This document shows, in pieces, positions 9,266-18,253 of a DNA stretch of 32,950 nucleotides. Every line of letters begins with the position of its first letter. Position 1 is the first letter of the stretch. The notes under the pieces were generated by a model, which was not told where the DNA came from, did not search any database, and was given only the letters and a program-made list of their open reading frames with translations. Made by a program: the position numbers and the translations under genes. This DNA comes from Candidatus Gastranaerophilales bacterium (GTDB taxonomy: Bacteria > Cyanobacteriota > Vampirovibrionia > Gastranaerophilales > UBA9971): the NCBI GenBank assembly GCA_028278605.1, contig JANQEB010000058.1, forward strand, positions 1 to 32,950, given 5' to 3'.

Positions 9266-9667
9266 CTATAATTTTCTTATCCATAAGTTTTGCATTTCAT
9301 TGTATATAAATTCATAAATCGTATTTTTGTCAAAAACAATGCTAGCTGTTTTTAGCTCAACACCATTACCATTATTCATTGTTACTGGGGCCACATTATC
9401 TAAACCTTCCACTAAGATAGATTGTCCATCAAAACCTTTTGTTATCTGAGGATTAGCTGTGATAGTTATTGGAGATCCTCCTGCGCCTTTAATTCTCATA
9501 TGAGATGATGATAATTCTATTCCTGAAGCTGCAGAAATCTCGGTTTCAGGTGATGGTGGAGTACCAAAATCTACTTTATTACGTAAATTATTTAGCCAAA
9601 CGGCCCATGATCTTTGAGGTCTATTGCGATTATCTATAAAAGGATCTTTTGGATATGGCCCTATCAT
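9266..9667 (-). CDS. Small virion protein after gp10-like gene (133 aa)
   Basis: The start overlaps the stop of the gp10-like gene as TAATG (9669-9665), so translation is coupled. The protein opens IGPYPKDPFIDNRNRPQRSW, which looks like an extended peptide, and then has a beta-rich body ending YEFIYNEMQNLWIRKL. The place corresponds to the P22 tail needle gene (gp26), but the long coiled coil of a needle is absent. A tail-hub accessory or fibre-like knob is more likely than a needle. Confidence 0.75.
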   Translation of the reverse strand: MIGPYPKDPFIDNRNRPQRSWAVWLNNLRNKVDFGTPPSPETEISAASGIELSSSHMRIKGAGGSPITITANPQITKGFDGQSILVEGLDNVAPVTMNNGNGVELKTASIVFDKNTIYEFIYNEMQNLWIRKL

Positions 9668-11106
9668 TAAAACCCTCCCTGCTGAACATCAATATTCACA
9701 GAAGATCCTAGAATTACGAAAGGAGTATCATTGTCATAAGAAACTCTTAATGTAAATGATCGCGCATTTCCTAACCTAAAGAATTGAGTTCTATATTCTC
9801 TTTCTCCAATCTTCCCTATCTTTTCGCTCAGTTCATTACCATATGTAATACCACCATCCCTTGATACCTGAAGTCGCAAAGTTGGGTCTGAATCTATACC
9901 GTCACCATCTAGTCCTACACCTTGCTTTAAATCAAATAAAATACTATGTAAAGTAATTCTTCTATATTTAGAGTCAAATAATGGCGCAGTTACTATAGAT
10001 CTCCTAATGTTGATCCCATCATCAGTAAAATGATATTTAGACATTTCTAATAATTTAGTTGAGCTGTAATCAAGAACATAATGCTTGTTATTAAAATAAG
10101 CATGATCTTCTGGCAATCCTCTTGTTCCTACTCCATATTTAATTTCAGCCCAAATTTTTTCTCCTATATCATATTCCCAACTTTTATTAGCTGTAGTGAA
10201 GTTTAATCTATAGAAAGTATGCCCTTGTTCATTTCTGTAAATAAATGCAGTAGCATCATCTGTTGTTTCGTATTCTTGAAATTGGTTTTCTATGGCTTTT
10301 GTGCTTACCCCTGTTGGCTCTGTTCCAGTTGTGATTACTACTGATCCAACTCCGTTATCATCCTTTGCTAACCACATTAAAAAACCAAATGCCGTAGAAA
10401 TAGAACTAGCAGAACTACAACCATAAGGTAATACGTCAGATCTTCTATATGGTAAAACAGCATCTCCGGCATCATACCAAACCTCTGTGATTCTATTTCC
10501 CATAATAAAAATACGATCATTTAATCGTCTTAATCCTATAACATCATCTGGTTGTGCTGTAATAGCAAACTCATCTAATGCATTCCATGTAAGCCCATCA
10601 CCAATAGCTGAGAAATGTAATTTATTAGAGTTTGCTCTACTTACTATAAATCGTGATCCTAAGACGGTTACATCAGTGGGAAGTGCAGGAAATCCTGCAG
10701 CAAATACCTGCTGAAATACACTAGTGGAAGTATTAAATAACCACCCTCCTGTTCCATCAACAAATAGTATTTCTGTACCATTATCTGCTATTCCTACATG
10801 GCCAGAAGTGGTATTCAGATCTCCGATCGGAGAATATGCTAACCCAGAAGTAATTCTATAAATCTTTGTGCCTATGATTGCATATAGTGTATCTTGAAAT
10901 TTATATAATCTTCTTCCGCCACCATCAGTAGGCGGAAAGATAACTCCGTTTTCAGAGCTAAGTCCTGGGGTTGCAAAAGCAGCTTTACCTTTTTTACCCG
11001 TAGGATTTTTATCTACAAATAGATTAATTAGTTCCTTAGCATCAAACTTTGCTGAATCAGATTTATTAAATCCTGATATTATGTCAAAGCTATGGTTACT
11101 AGGCAC
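9667..11106 (-). CDS. Packaged-DNA stabilisation protein, P22 gp10-like tail hub (479 aa)
   Basis: Length and place match P22 gp10 (about 472 aa), which forms the tail hub plugging the portal-gp4 channel after packaging. The N-terminal part (FDAKELINLFVDKNPTGKKG) is followed by repeated beta-strand pairs with aromatic and GG motifs (GGGRRLYKFQDTLYAI, GRFIVSRANSNKLHFS-type). This fits the beta-propeller-like fold of the family. The C-terminus ends in a strand-rich region with RSFTLRVSYDND. The gene overlaps the gp4-like gene by 8 bases and the 133-aa gene by 1, so the three form a coupled tail-completion block. Confidence 0.82.
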   Translation of the reverse strand: MPSNHSFDIISGFNKSDSAKFDAKELINLFVDKNPTGKKGKAAFATPGLSSENGVIFPPTDGGGRRLYKFQDTLYAIIGTKIYRITSGLAYSPIGDLNTTSGHVGIADNGTEILFVDGTGGWLFNTSTSVFQQVFAAGFPALPTDVTVLGSRFIVSRANSNKLHFSAIGDGLTWNALDEFAITAQPDDVIGLRRLNDRIFIMGNRITEVWYDAGDAVLPYRRSDVLPYGCSSASSISTAFGFLMWLAKDDNGVGSVVITTGTEPTGVSTKAIENQFQEYETTDDATAFIYRNEQGHTFYRLNFTTANKSWEYDIGEKIWAEIKYGVGTRGLPEDHAYFNNKHYVLDYSSTKLLEMSKYHFTDDGINIRRSIVTAPLFDSKYRRITLHSILFDLKQGVGLDGDGIDSDPTLRLQVSRDGGITYGNELSEKIGKIGEREYRTQFFRLGNARSFTLRVSYDNDTPFVILGSSVNIDVQQGGF

Positions 11107-11824
11107 TTAGAAAGTCCTCCCGGCTAATTCCTCTATTATAATGCGTTAAAGCTATTCCACTAAATGACTCAAGAGAGGTATCTGCTGCATTGATAATATT
11201 AGCTAACATCTCTTGATATTGCGCCTCTTGTGTTGAAGTCCAAACTGAACCAGGATAATGATCATGTAAGATACGTCCTAGAGCATATCCGAGAAATAAA
11301 TGCATGTATGCTGGAACCTCATCTAAAGGTTGACTAAGCTCTACAGCATCTATGACAAATTTAGCTTTTAAAGTTATAGGATAAGCTTTAGCTGGTTTTG
11401 TAAAGAAGATTATTCTTGATTCATCTATATCGTTCTGGAAATATGCATCAATTGGACGATTTATTACATTAGTCTTTCTAATATTATTAAAATAAAACTG
11501 ATCAGGCTGAATATTTACAGGATAATTTTTATCATCATCTTCAAGAATGATGTATTTAAGATCAACAATTCTATTGCTATCAACTGAAGCCCCAACTTTC
11601 TTAGAAAAAGAATAGGTAGTCTGGCCTATTACAAGATTAAAGGATAAAAGAGAATTATAAGCTATTCTCTTGTCATTAGAGGCGTAATGATCCAGAAGCG
11701 CATTTAATAAATAAAGCCCCTCTGTAGTTCGTGATTGTTCAAGAGCCCTATCCTCTGAATAGAGCCCTATTAACTTATAGGCATTTTCTATTATTGTATT
11801 AACAGTTCTAGTAATTACTGTCAT
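11099..11824 (-). CDS. Head-completion adaptor, P22 gp4-like (241 aa)
   Basis: The protein opens with a helical stretch typical of the gp4 adaptor family (NTIIENAYKLIGLYSEDRAL, then GLYLLNALLDHYAS). A beta-rich middle and helices near the C-terminus follow (MHLFLGYALGRILHDHYPG). In P22, gp4 binds the portal ring after packaging and receives gp10. The protein is longer than P22 gp4 (166 aa), but neighbours and order (coat, gp4, gp10) support the call. P22 gp4 has been reported to have muramidase activity. No such site can be pointed out here. Confidence 0.78.
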   Translation of the reverse strand: MTVITRTVNTIIENAYKLIGLYSEDRALEQSRTTEGLYLLNALLDHYASNDKRIAYNSLLSFNLVIGQTTYSFSKKVGASVDSNRIVDLKYIILEDDDKNYPVNIQPDQFYFNNIRKTNVINRPIDAYFQNDIDESRIIFFTKPAKAYPITLKAKFVIDAVELSQPLDEVPAYMHLFLGYALGRILHDHYPGSVWTSTQEAQYQEMLANIINAADTSLESFSGIALTHYNRGISREDFLSA

Positions 11825-11840
11825 TATAGGTTCCTAAATA

Positions 11841-11860
11841 AGGGAGGGTTTCCCCTCCCT
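11841..11860 (-). terminator. Hairpin after the coat gene, GAAA tetraloop (partial terminator or processing site)
   Basis: On the minus strand an 8-bp perfect stem (AGGGAGGG with CCCTCCCT) closes on a GAAA tetraloop and is followed by TATTT. It lies in the 42-base gap between the coat stop and the gp4-like start. A very stable hairpin with a weak U-run suggests partial termination or 3'-end protection. Either would leave more coat mRNA than tail mRNA. Confidence 0.8.
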
Positions 11861-11866
11861 CTATTT

Positions 11867-13168
11867 TTATCCTAACAATCCATACATAAAGTCTTGCTGT
11901 AAGTCGTAACCGTAGATTACATCAGCACGAATTGTAGAAGTATCATTGTTACCACCATAGTATCTGACCATACGGATAGATATTCCGGTTTCAGGATCAG
12001 TCTTAGTTCCCATATCTGCAGCAGGAACACCAAAAGGTAATGCTAATGGAGGAGCCGCAAATACAATACCGCCTTTATTGTAAGCAATATTAACTTCATA
12101 CGGAGTATCAGAAGCACCTGCCGCACTATTAGCGCTTGCTAAAGATACAGCACTAGTAACACCACCTTGAATACCAGTTGGATCACTAATATTTCTGTAT
12201 GGGTTATCGCCGCCAACATCGCTTATGATTGAAGGAGAAACAGTAATTGTAGCCTCACCCGAAACATCAGAATCAACAGCACTTGTATTTGTGATGGTAA
12301 ACTGCATAGGAATTCCTGTAGAAACATGGTCAGGACCAGGATTTACAGAAAATACACCAGCAATCTGAATTTTATCACCAGGATTAAATACTCCTGTAGT
12401 GCTTGGCTGTAAGTTTTCAATAACAATGGTATTTCCAGATGTTACTATTGTCTTTACATTACCAGCATCTACAAAACCATTTGAAGGAGTTGCAGAACTA
12501 TCACCAACACCAGCTAATTGCCTAGGTACGTAAACACTCTTATATGATTGCATATCTGCAATTCTTCCAAGCTGTCCATTCCTGGTAATATCTCTATTCA
12601 ATTGCTGATCGAATGAGTTTTGTAATGTACTTGAAGAAATAAAGCTCGAATAAGCTAAAGGACCAAATCCTATCCATCTTTCTTCAGAAGGCATTCCGAG
12701 TAAATCCATTCCAGCCGCAACATCAGAAGCATCAATATATGCACTTGGACGGGTTCCTGCTGTACCAGTAAAATAATTTATTTCTTTACCAATATCGGTA
12801 GCAAGATCTCTATCAACTTTATTAGCTAAGGCTTTAGCCATAGGAGCAACAACTCTTTCATTAAAACGATCTTTTACATCAAAAGTCATTTCACGTGAGG
12901 TTACATCTGTAGCTACATGTTTACGCTTGTCAATAGTTAGAGAGGTTGATTTCTCTTCGCGATCATCAACACTGGAAATGGTAGCACCATCACCAACATT
13001 ATAACGAACGCGTTTACGAATAGTAATAGAACCGCCAGTATCAGTATGAGCTCTAGTCATATCAGCTTCAAACTGCTTATCGGATGTGCCTACTACTAAT
13101 AGATTATTTTTAAATTCAATGAGGAAATCTTCTGCAACTTCCTGCATTGTAATATTTGTGTTTGCCAT
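11867..13168 (-). CDS. Major capsid protein, P22 coat-like (433 aa)
   Basis: The length is nearly that of P22 gp5 (430 aa), and it follows the scaffold gene as in P22. The N-arm (MQEVAEDFLIEFKNNLLVVG) is followed by an HK97-fold-like order: a beta-rich E-loop region (GGSITIRKRVRYNVGDG), the long spine helix region (RVVAPMAKALANKVDRDLAT), and the P-domain and P-loop region. Residues 230-330 form a Gly/Val/Thr-rich inserted domain (GDKIQIAGVFSVNPGPDHVS) like the P22 I-domain, which carries similar GDKI-AGV text. The shell and scaffold then form the procapsid. An AAAGGAG site gives strong initiation. Confidence 0.9.
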   Translation of the reverse strand: MANTNITMQEVAEDFLIEFKNNLLVVGTSDKQFEADMTRAHTDTGGSITIRKRVRYNVGDGATISSVDDREEKSTSLTIDKRKHVATDVTSREMTFDVKDRFNERVVAPMAKALANKVDRDLATDIGKEINYFTGTAGTRPSAYIDASDVAAGMDLLGMPSEERWIGFGPLAYSSFISSSTLQNSFDQQLNRDITRNGQLGRIADMQSYKSVYVPRQLAGVGDSSATPSNGFVDAGNVKTIVTSGNTIVIENLQPSTTGVFNPGDKIQIAGVFSVNPGPDHVSTGIPMQFTITNTSAVDSDVSGEATITVSPSIISDVGGDNPYRNISDPTGIQGGVTSAVSLASANSAAGASDTPYEVNIAYNKGGIVFAAPPLALPFGVPAADMGTKTDPETGISIRMVRYYGGNNDTSTIRADVIYGYDLQQDFMYGLLG

Positions 13169-13218
13169 TTATAGACTCCTTTGCCTGATGAAACGAACGA
13201 CAAAAAAGTCTTAGACAA

Positions 13219-14097
13219 CTACCTATCAAACTGTTGTGCTAGTTTCCTTCTTTGCTTTTCTAAAAAGCTCATTTCATCAACATTTTTAACATTGCCATTA
13301 CTTCTTAATGGCTCCGGTTGTGGAGTTGCAGAAGGGATCTTCTTTGCTGAAGTCTTCCTTTTTTGCTGCAATTCCAGCACTCTAGATTGTTGTTCATAAG
13401 GATCAAGTCGTGAAATATTTAACAAAGCATTAGGATCTTCCTTAGCCATCTTGTAGAGATCTTCTATTCCGCCTTTGCTTAAAGCCGCAGCTTCTAGCAT
13501 TTCTTTCGAAATATTAACACTCTTCAATACAGGGCCAAGATCCTCAAACTCAACAGCACAATCATCAATTTGATCTAAGAGTCGATCGCTATACTGCGAA
13601 CTATTAGATACATTTGGTGATTGATTAACACTGCCTCCTTCATATCCCGACTGAGTTGCCGTCGTACCAGGAACACCGTGTTGCTCTATCGCCTGCAAAG
13701 CAGAATTAATTAAAGAGCTGTATTGCTCTCTAGTAGTATCTTTATGTATCCAACCTAAAACATTATCCCAAATATGATCAGCACTTGGAGCAATTGACTG
13801 CTGAGCCTGTTGCTGTGCTAATCCCTGTGCGGAATTTTGCTGAGTCTGTGCAAGTTTCTGCGCATATTCAGCCTCAAGTTTTCTACGCGCCCTTCTTTCT
13901 GCTTTAGCCGCCGTTTTAGCCTCTTTACGATTAAACTCTTCTTTCGTAAAAATAATCTTATCTTCCGAAGACAGTTTAGCTTCTTCGTTTTCAGAATTAT
14001 CTTCTGAGGTCTCAACAGGGGAAGCAGAATCGACACTATCTTCTACCTGTTCAATACTTTCGCCAGGATTATCCTGGCTTGTAACTTCATCACTCAT
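13219..14097 (-). CDS. Scaffolding protein (292 aa)
   Basis: This acidic, Ser/Glu-rich, largely helical protein precedes the coat gene. Its N-terminal 60 residues are strongly acidic, then a Lys/Arg-rich coiled coil (FNRKEAKTAAKAERRARRKL) and Gln-rich linkers follow. The C-terminal 17 residues (MSFLEKQRRKLAQQFDR) form a basic amphipathic helix. P22 scaffold binds coat through just such a basic C-terminal helix-turn-helix, and its length (303 aa) is similar. The 130-base leader holds a cluster of DnaA boxes and a candidate promoter. Confidence 0.85.
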   Translation of the reverse strand: MSDEVTSQDNPGESIEQVEDSVDSASPVETSEDNSENEEAKLSSEDKIIFTKEEFNRKEAKTAAKAERRARRKLEAEYAQKLAQTQQNSAQGLAQQQAQQSIAPSADHIWDNVLGWIHKDTTREQYSSLINSALQAIEQHGVPGTTATQSGYEGGSVNQSPNVSNSSQYSDRLLDQIDDCAVEFEDLGPVLKSVNISKEMLEAAALSKGGIEDLYKMAKEDPNALLNISRLDPYEQQSRVLELQQKRKTSAKKIPSATPQPEPLRSNGNVKNVDEMSFLEKQRRKLAQQFDR

Positions 14098-14275
14098 GTT
14101 TTCTCCTTCAATTTAAAGTCACGCTAAAAATTGGCCGTGTTTGTCTAAATATCGGTCACGCCCGGCTCGTAGTTCTTGCTACGTCATCTATAATCACAAA
14201 TCATCCTGTGGATAAAGCTGTGGATAACTTGTGTATAAGTTATATATACCATCTTAATATTGCATAGTCAAGTAA
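14098..14275 (-). promoter_or_regulatory. Intergenic leader of the scaffold gene
   Basis: This gap holds, in minus-strand order, a candidate promoter (TTGACT at 14271-14266, 17 bases, TATATA at 14248-14243), three DnaA boxes (14238-14207), a small hairpin with CGTAG/CTACG arms (14168-14183), and an untranslated leader ending in GAAGGAG before the scaffold ATG. No ORF of useful size is seen. Confidence 0.6.
14207..14238 (-). promoter_or_regulatory. Cluster of three DnaA boxes at the scaffold promoter
   Basis: On the minus strand TTATACACA (14238-14230), TTATCCACA (14227-14219) and TTATCCACA (14215-14207) all match the bacterial DnaA-box consensus TTATNCACA. They share one orientation at 11- and 12-base steps, close to a helical turn. 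The first box begins 5 bases after the candidate -10, so bound DnaA would cover the transcription start. A second cluster lies before the portal gene. Confidence 0.75.
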
Positions 14276-14560
14276 TTAAATCTTAACTCTTCTACCATCA
14301 TGGGTAGTGATCATTTTTGCTCCAGATTTCCTTAATACCCTATCAGCTCTTTCAAAGATTTTTTTCATCTCTGTTCTGCTTAAAGTTCCCTTATTAAATC
14401 CTTGTCTAGCTCTTGCTTTAGCATTTATTGCGTGAGCTTTATCTGGAATTGGAAATGCTCCTCGTGGCGCACCTCCTTTAGGTCCTTTTTTTGCTTTACT
14501 TGGCAACCCATACTGAGATAGTTTTAATACCTTTCTTCTTCTAGAGGTTAATTTGGCCAT
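14276..14560 (-). CDS. Small basic protein between portal and scaffold (94 aa)
   Basis: The protein is rich in Lys and Arg (MAKLTSRRRKVLKLSQYGLP). It contains FPIPDKAHAINAKARARQGF, a motif seen in small phage proteins of the DUF6582 type that carry 'PDxxHAxNAxAR'. The function is not known. It overlaps the portal gene end by 20 bases, so translation is probably coupled. A nucleic-acid-binding or capsid-internal role is possible from its charge. Confidence 0.75.
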   Translation of the reverse strand: MAKLTSRRRKVLKLSQYGLPSKAKKGPKGGAPRGAFPIPDKAHAINAKARARQGFNKGTLSRTEMKKIFERADRVLRKSGAKMITTHDGRRVKI

Positions 14561-16679
14561 TCTGCTGTTCTCCTTTTGATAATGTTGTTAATGTTTTTAA
14601 CACTTGTGTCTGCTCTTCTAATTGTGCTTTGTCTTCTTCCGCCTGAATACGTCTACTTTCCTGAACTCCTTTTACTGCTGCTTCAGCTTGATTAGTCTGC
14701 GCATTTAGCATATTAGCAAGCGCGGTTATTCTTGATGCCATTGCCTTTACTCTGTCATCTTGAGCTGACATATGATCAAGTATCATATCTTGCTGTTTTT
14801 TCTGCAGATCTAATTGTTGAGATGCAATTTGTAACTGCGCCATCTGCTGCTGTATTTCTTGTTGCGGATTTTGTTGCGATTTTTGAGCGTTCTGGATCAC
14901 TATTGGATCTTTTGATCCCTCTAGCGCAGCTATTTGAGGAATACCAAAACGCTGGATTCTCTCAACAAGTTGTGGTCCTTGCTGCAAATCAAGATTCTTA
15001 ATAATAAGATCGCTAGTAAGTTGTGCGAACTGTGGATTATTGCGCGCAAACTCTAATAATTTAGCTGCATTTTCACTCTGCTGTATTTCAAAACTAGAGC
15101 CAACTTGAACCCTAACATTAAAAAATGCTTCTTTATCAGGAATTTGAGCGGTATTTGCACTGTTAATAGGAATCATATCCTCTTTGCCATCTTTTGTGGT
15201 TATACTAACTACTCTTTCTGAATCATATAATTTAGGGATAAGATCAACAATAACCCTAGCACCAGATTCAATAGCTTTTTCTGCGTTAACGAAGAACTCT
15301 TTCACATTCAAATTTCCACCACGCTGACGATTAGCTATTGCTATTCCACTTACTTCATTTCCTTGTGCCCCCATATTAGGATCAAATCTTCCAGGAATCA
15401 TCTGTAGATCTTCTAATGATCTATTCATCTCAGCTTGTAGATCATTTCCAATACTTTGGGCAGGAATAACAATTGGAACTTCACCATTCGTGCCTCTTTT
15501 ATAAGGCAACGCTGATTTTGCAATATGAGGATTACGCCATTCATTTTCATATCCTGCAATATTTTCTGGCGTCACTAAAAATTTCTCAAACCTGGTTAGC
15601 TTTAATCTATATAAATATTCACTTCTAGCGTAATTATATGATCTTTGGGCATCCTTCATCCATGCCACTAATCCGTAAGTTCTTTCACGTCCTTTAACCC
15701 ATTTAATATTGCCACCCTGAAAAATTATAGGAAGTCTTTTTCCGTCCCATTCACACCGCTCTAGAATTTCTGTACGAGATACCCTATAAAATATAATCCT
15801 ATAGTCCTCGTGAGTTTCTAATTTAACTATTTCATATTCATCAACTGGAGTGGATGTATCGCCTCCCGGGAACTTTTTCTTTAAGATATTTAATTCTTTA
15901 TTCTTTTGTTTAACTATTTCTTCAGCATTATCTCCATCGATAACACTTCCATCATTTAATAGAGCTACCTTTATTTTAAAAGGAACTTTTTCCCAATAAT
16001 CTACTACTGTAACTTGATCTTCAGTGACCCAAGTAAAATATTCATAATTTTCAAGATAATCGCTTGCATCAGGTATTTGCGCTCCGGGATAGCGATTACT
16101 AAATTCTTTTTTTGACATAGTCACAGTTGTTCCGCAACAGTTACCATCAGATTTATCTACAAGTCTAGCAATAGGATCCCAGAAACAAGTTGTGGGATCA
16201 TAAACGGACTCATATCTTGGTACTTGCTGAAAGCTCCCAGCCTTTTCACGCTCAACAACTATCCTAAAAGCTCCATATCCTCCAATAATAGCATTTTCTA
16301 GCGCGGTCTGATAAACAACATCATTTCTTGAATCAAAAGAAATATGTCGCGTCATATTAGTTATTAGATCTATTGATTGTTGGTCAACTTCAGTAAAATG
16401 CTCGGATCGTACTTCTAAATCAGGGGTATTCTGCGCGAACTCAGCTGATAAATTAGTAATATATCTTGGGAGCATATTAAATGTAAGTCTAGGTCTATGA
16501 TCTAGATCATATTCTTTAATCTCTCCGTCAGTCCATTGCCCATCCTCTAAGTAGACAAATTCCATTGTTTTTCTAAAGCGGTGATTATTTTCTGAATAAT
16601 ACTCAAACCATTCCGATACACGCTTTTGAATGCGCGATAAAATTTCATTATCAAGTGTTTTTTGCGATTTTCTAGCCAT
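14541..16679 (-). CDS. Portal protein, P22 gp1-like (712 aa)
   Basis: Length and place match the P22 portal (725 aa), the dodecameric ring through which DNA enters and leaves. The N-terminal core (RIQKRVSEWFEYYSENNHRF, then RPRLTFNMLPRYI) and the clip and wing segments resemble this family. The last 110 residues form a Gln-rich coiled coil, as in the P22 portal barrel. I choose the ATG at 16679 because AAGGGA lies 7 bases before it. An upstream TTG at 16700 would place that site inside the gene. It follows the terminase across a 95-base gap with DnaA boxes. Confidence 0.88.
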   Translation of the reverse strand: MARKSQKTLDNEILSRIQKRVSEWFEYYSENNHRFRKTMEFVYLEDGQWTDGEIKEYDLDHRPRLTFNMLPRYITNLSAEFAQNTPDLEVRSEHFTEVDQQSIDLITNMTRHISFDSRNDVVYQTALENAIIGGYGAFRIVVEREKAGSFQQVPRYESVYDPTTCFWDPIARLVDKSDGNCCGTTVTMSKKEFSNRYPGAQIPDASDYLENYEYFTWVTEDQVTVVDYWEKVPFKIKVALLNDGSVIDGDNAEEIVKQKNKELNILKKKFPGGDTSTPVDEYEIVKLETHEDYRIIFYRVSRTEILERCEWDGKRLPIIFQGGNIKWVKGRERTYGLVAWMKDAQRSYNYARSEYLYRLKLTRFEKFLVTPENIAGYENEWRNPHIAKSALPYKRGTNGEVPIVIPAQSIGNDLQAEMNRSLEDLQMIPGRFDPNMGAQGNEVSGIAIANRQRGGNLNVKEFFVNAEKAIESGARVIVDLIPKLYDSERVVSITTKDGKEDMIPINSANTAQIPDKEAFFNVRVQVGSSFEIQQSENAAKLLEFARNNPQFAQLTSDLIIKNLDLQQGPQLVERIQRFGIPQIAALEGSKDPIVIQNAQKSQQNPQQEIQQQMAQLQIASQQLDLQKKQQDMILDHMSAQDDRVKAMASRITALANMLNAQTNQAEAAVKGVQESRRIQAEEDKAQLEEQTQVLKTLTTLSKGEQQNGQINL

Positions 16680-16708
16680 TACGTTATCCCTTTGGTTCAA
16701 AATAAATA

Positions 16709-16738
16709 ATTATACCACCTTTTAGTGCTATCTGTGAA
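16709..16738 (-). promoter_or_regulatory. Candidate promoter of the portal gene overlapping a DnaA box
   Basis: On the minus strand TTCACA (16738-16733), 18 bases, then a perfect TATAAT (16714-16709). The -35 hexamer is the last six bases of a DnaA box (TTATTCACA), so DnaA and RNA polymerase would compete for it. Confidence 0.55.
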
Positions 16739-16773
16739 TAACTTGTGGATAACTTTTAAATAACTGTGGATAA
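16733..16773 (-). promoter_or_regulatory. Cluster of three DnaA boxes between large terminase and portal
   Basis: On the minus strand TTATCCACA (16773-16765), TTATCCACA (16752-16744) and TTATTCACA (16741-16733) all match TTATNCACA in one orientation. Their starts are 21 and 11 bases apart, so they lie on one face of the helix. The cluster begins 2 bases after the terminase stop. Confidence 0.75.
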
Positions 16774-16774
16774 C

Positions 16775-18253
16775 TTAATATTTTATAGTCTGGAAAAATG
16801 CTTTTGGATCAAATGATGATGTGTTTGCAACGGTAGCTAAAAAGTTTATCGCTTGAGATGTTGAATCCACCCAGTCATCATGAACATCATTAGGAAATGA
16901 TATTAGTTCTTGTATATATTCTGTTAAATCCTGGTCTTTTGGAAGATAAACCATTTTAGTTGCGAAATATGGCGTTGCAGAATTTGCTCGGGCTATTTTA
17001 TCTCCCTGTGGTTTAACAGCTAATATCGGGTATTTAAACTCTCTTCTTAGCTCTTGAAATAATGATTGTCCGCTTGCTTTATCCTCTACAACCACAATGT
17101 TTGGCTTCCACTTTATGGCGAACTGATCCGCTAACTGTTTTAGCTCTGGGAATTCAACCTTTCCACGCCATGCCTCAATAAGATAAATCTTATTGCCTAT
17201 TCTCCCCCAGCATGTCATAGCTGAATAGTCATTATCTTCACCTTTCTTAAAAGCTGTGTCCCATGACTGCAAGATATAATCAAATGTACCTGGATTGCCT
17301 GTATAAAATTGAATGTCATCTTCCTTAAATATATTGCCGCCTTCTCTAACCGGCCTTTGCTGTAATTGTCCTGGAACATTCACTGGGCCAAGACCAATTT
17401 TTAATTCATTCAATATTTCTGGTGTAATGGCATCCCAAACTATTTGACCTTCTTTAGTTCTTGGGTCTTCAAATATAGGTGTTATGCATTTGCGTTCTAG
17501 CTCAAATTCCATCGGTAGGCATAAATGAATAACATCTTCATGTTCTAAAAGATAACCAGATAAATCCATTTTATTTAGTCTTTGCATGATCACAATAAAT
17601 GATCTCTCTGATTGCAAGTTACGTCTGGTAGTTACAGTTGAGCTATACCATTCATTAACATTAGTAATAGCATTGGTGTTTAATGAGTCATCAGCATCTA
17701 AAGGATCATCAATCATTACAGTATCACCACCCTCACCAGTTAATAATCCACCGATAGAAAAAGCTGTTCTATTACCGCCTTTATCATTCTCGTATCTAGA
17801 TTTCTGGTTCTGATCACCACATAGATTAAATATATGCCCCCAGTATTTTTGATACCATTGTGATTTTATGACTTGACGGCTTTTACGAGTATCGCGTATT
17901 GCTAGTTCTTTACCATGAGATCCAGTCAAAAATCTATGCTGTGGCTTTTTTATCCATACCCACGCAGGGTATAGCACAGAAACTAAAAGAGACTTACCTA
18001 ACCTAGGAGGAATATTAATTATTAGCTTATTAAACTTTCCATTAAACACAGCTTCAAGATGATCACATACAGCTTTGATATGCCATCCATCAACAAAAGG
18101 GGTAGGATCAATAGTATGCCATGCTTGCTTTACAAACTCATAAAAAGAATCTTCTGCTTTTTTTCTTAACGCTTGCTCTTCTTCCGGTAATTGACTAACT
18201 TGGCATTCATTTAATAACTCTTGAGCTTTTTTAATTAGTGCGGTTCGTCTCAT
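16775..18253 (-). CDS. terL: Large terminase subunit (492 aa)
   Basis: This is the ATP-driven DNA packaging motor and headful nuclease. Walker A is PPRLGKS at residues 82-88, Walker B is TVMIDDP at 178-184, and a coupling IMQRL lies at 222-226. The C-terminal RNase H-like nuclease has its acidic residues in SWDTA (about 330), VVVEDKASG (about 387-395) and HDDWVD (458-463). Length is normal for the family. It overlaps the small subunit by 4 bases. Its neighbours portal, scaffold and coat follow in the P22 order. Confidence 0.97.
   Translation of the reverse strand: MRRTALIKKAQELLNECQVSQLPEEEQALRKKAEDSFYEFVKQAWHTIDPTPFVDGWHIKAVCDHLEAVFNGKFNKLIINIPPRLGKSLLVSVLYPAWVWIKKPQHRFLTGSHGKELAIRDTRKSRQVIKSQWYQKYWGHIFNLCGDQNQKSRYENDKGGNRTAFSIGGLLTGEGGDTVMIDDPLDADDSLNTNAITNVNEWYSSTVTTRRNLQSERSFIVIMQRLNKMDLSGYLLEHEDVIHLCLPMEFELERKCITPIFEDPRTKEGQIVWDAITPEILNELKIGLGPVNVPGQLQQRPVREGGNIFKEDDIQFYTGNPGTFDYILQSWDTAFKKGEDNDYSAMTCWGRIGNKIYLIEAWRGKVEFPELKQLADQFAIKWKPNIVVVEDKASGQSLFQELRREFKYPILAVKPQGDKIARANSATPYFATKMVYLPKDQDLTEYIQELISFPNDVHDDWVDSTSQAINFLATVANTSSFDPKAFFQTIKY

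Noticed and set aside
14140-14200. tRNA-like fold in the scaffold leader (CGTAG/CTACG hairpin)
   Set aside because: Only one short stem is seen; no acceptor stem, T-arm or CCA end fits.
16680-16700. TTG start for the portal 7 codons upstream
   Set aside because: The AAGGGA ribosome site would then lie inside the gene; ATG 16679 fits it.
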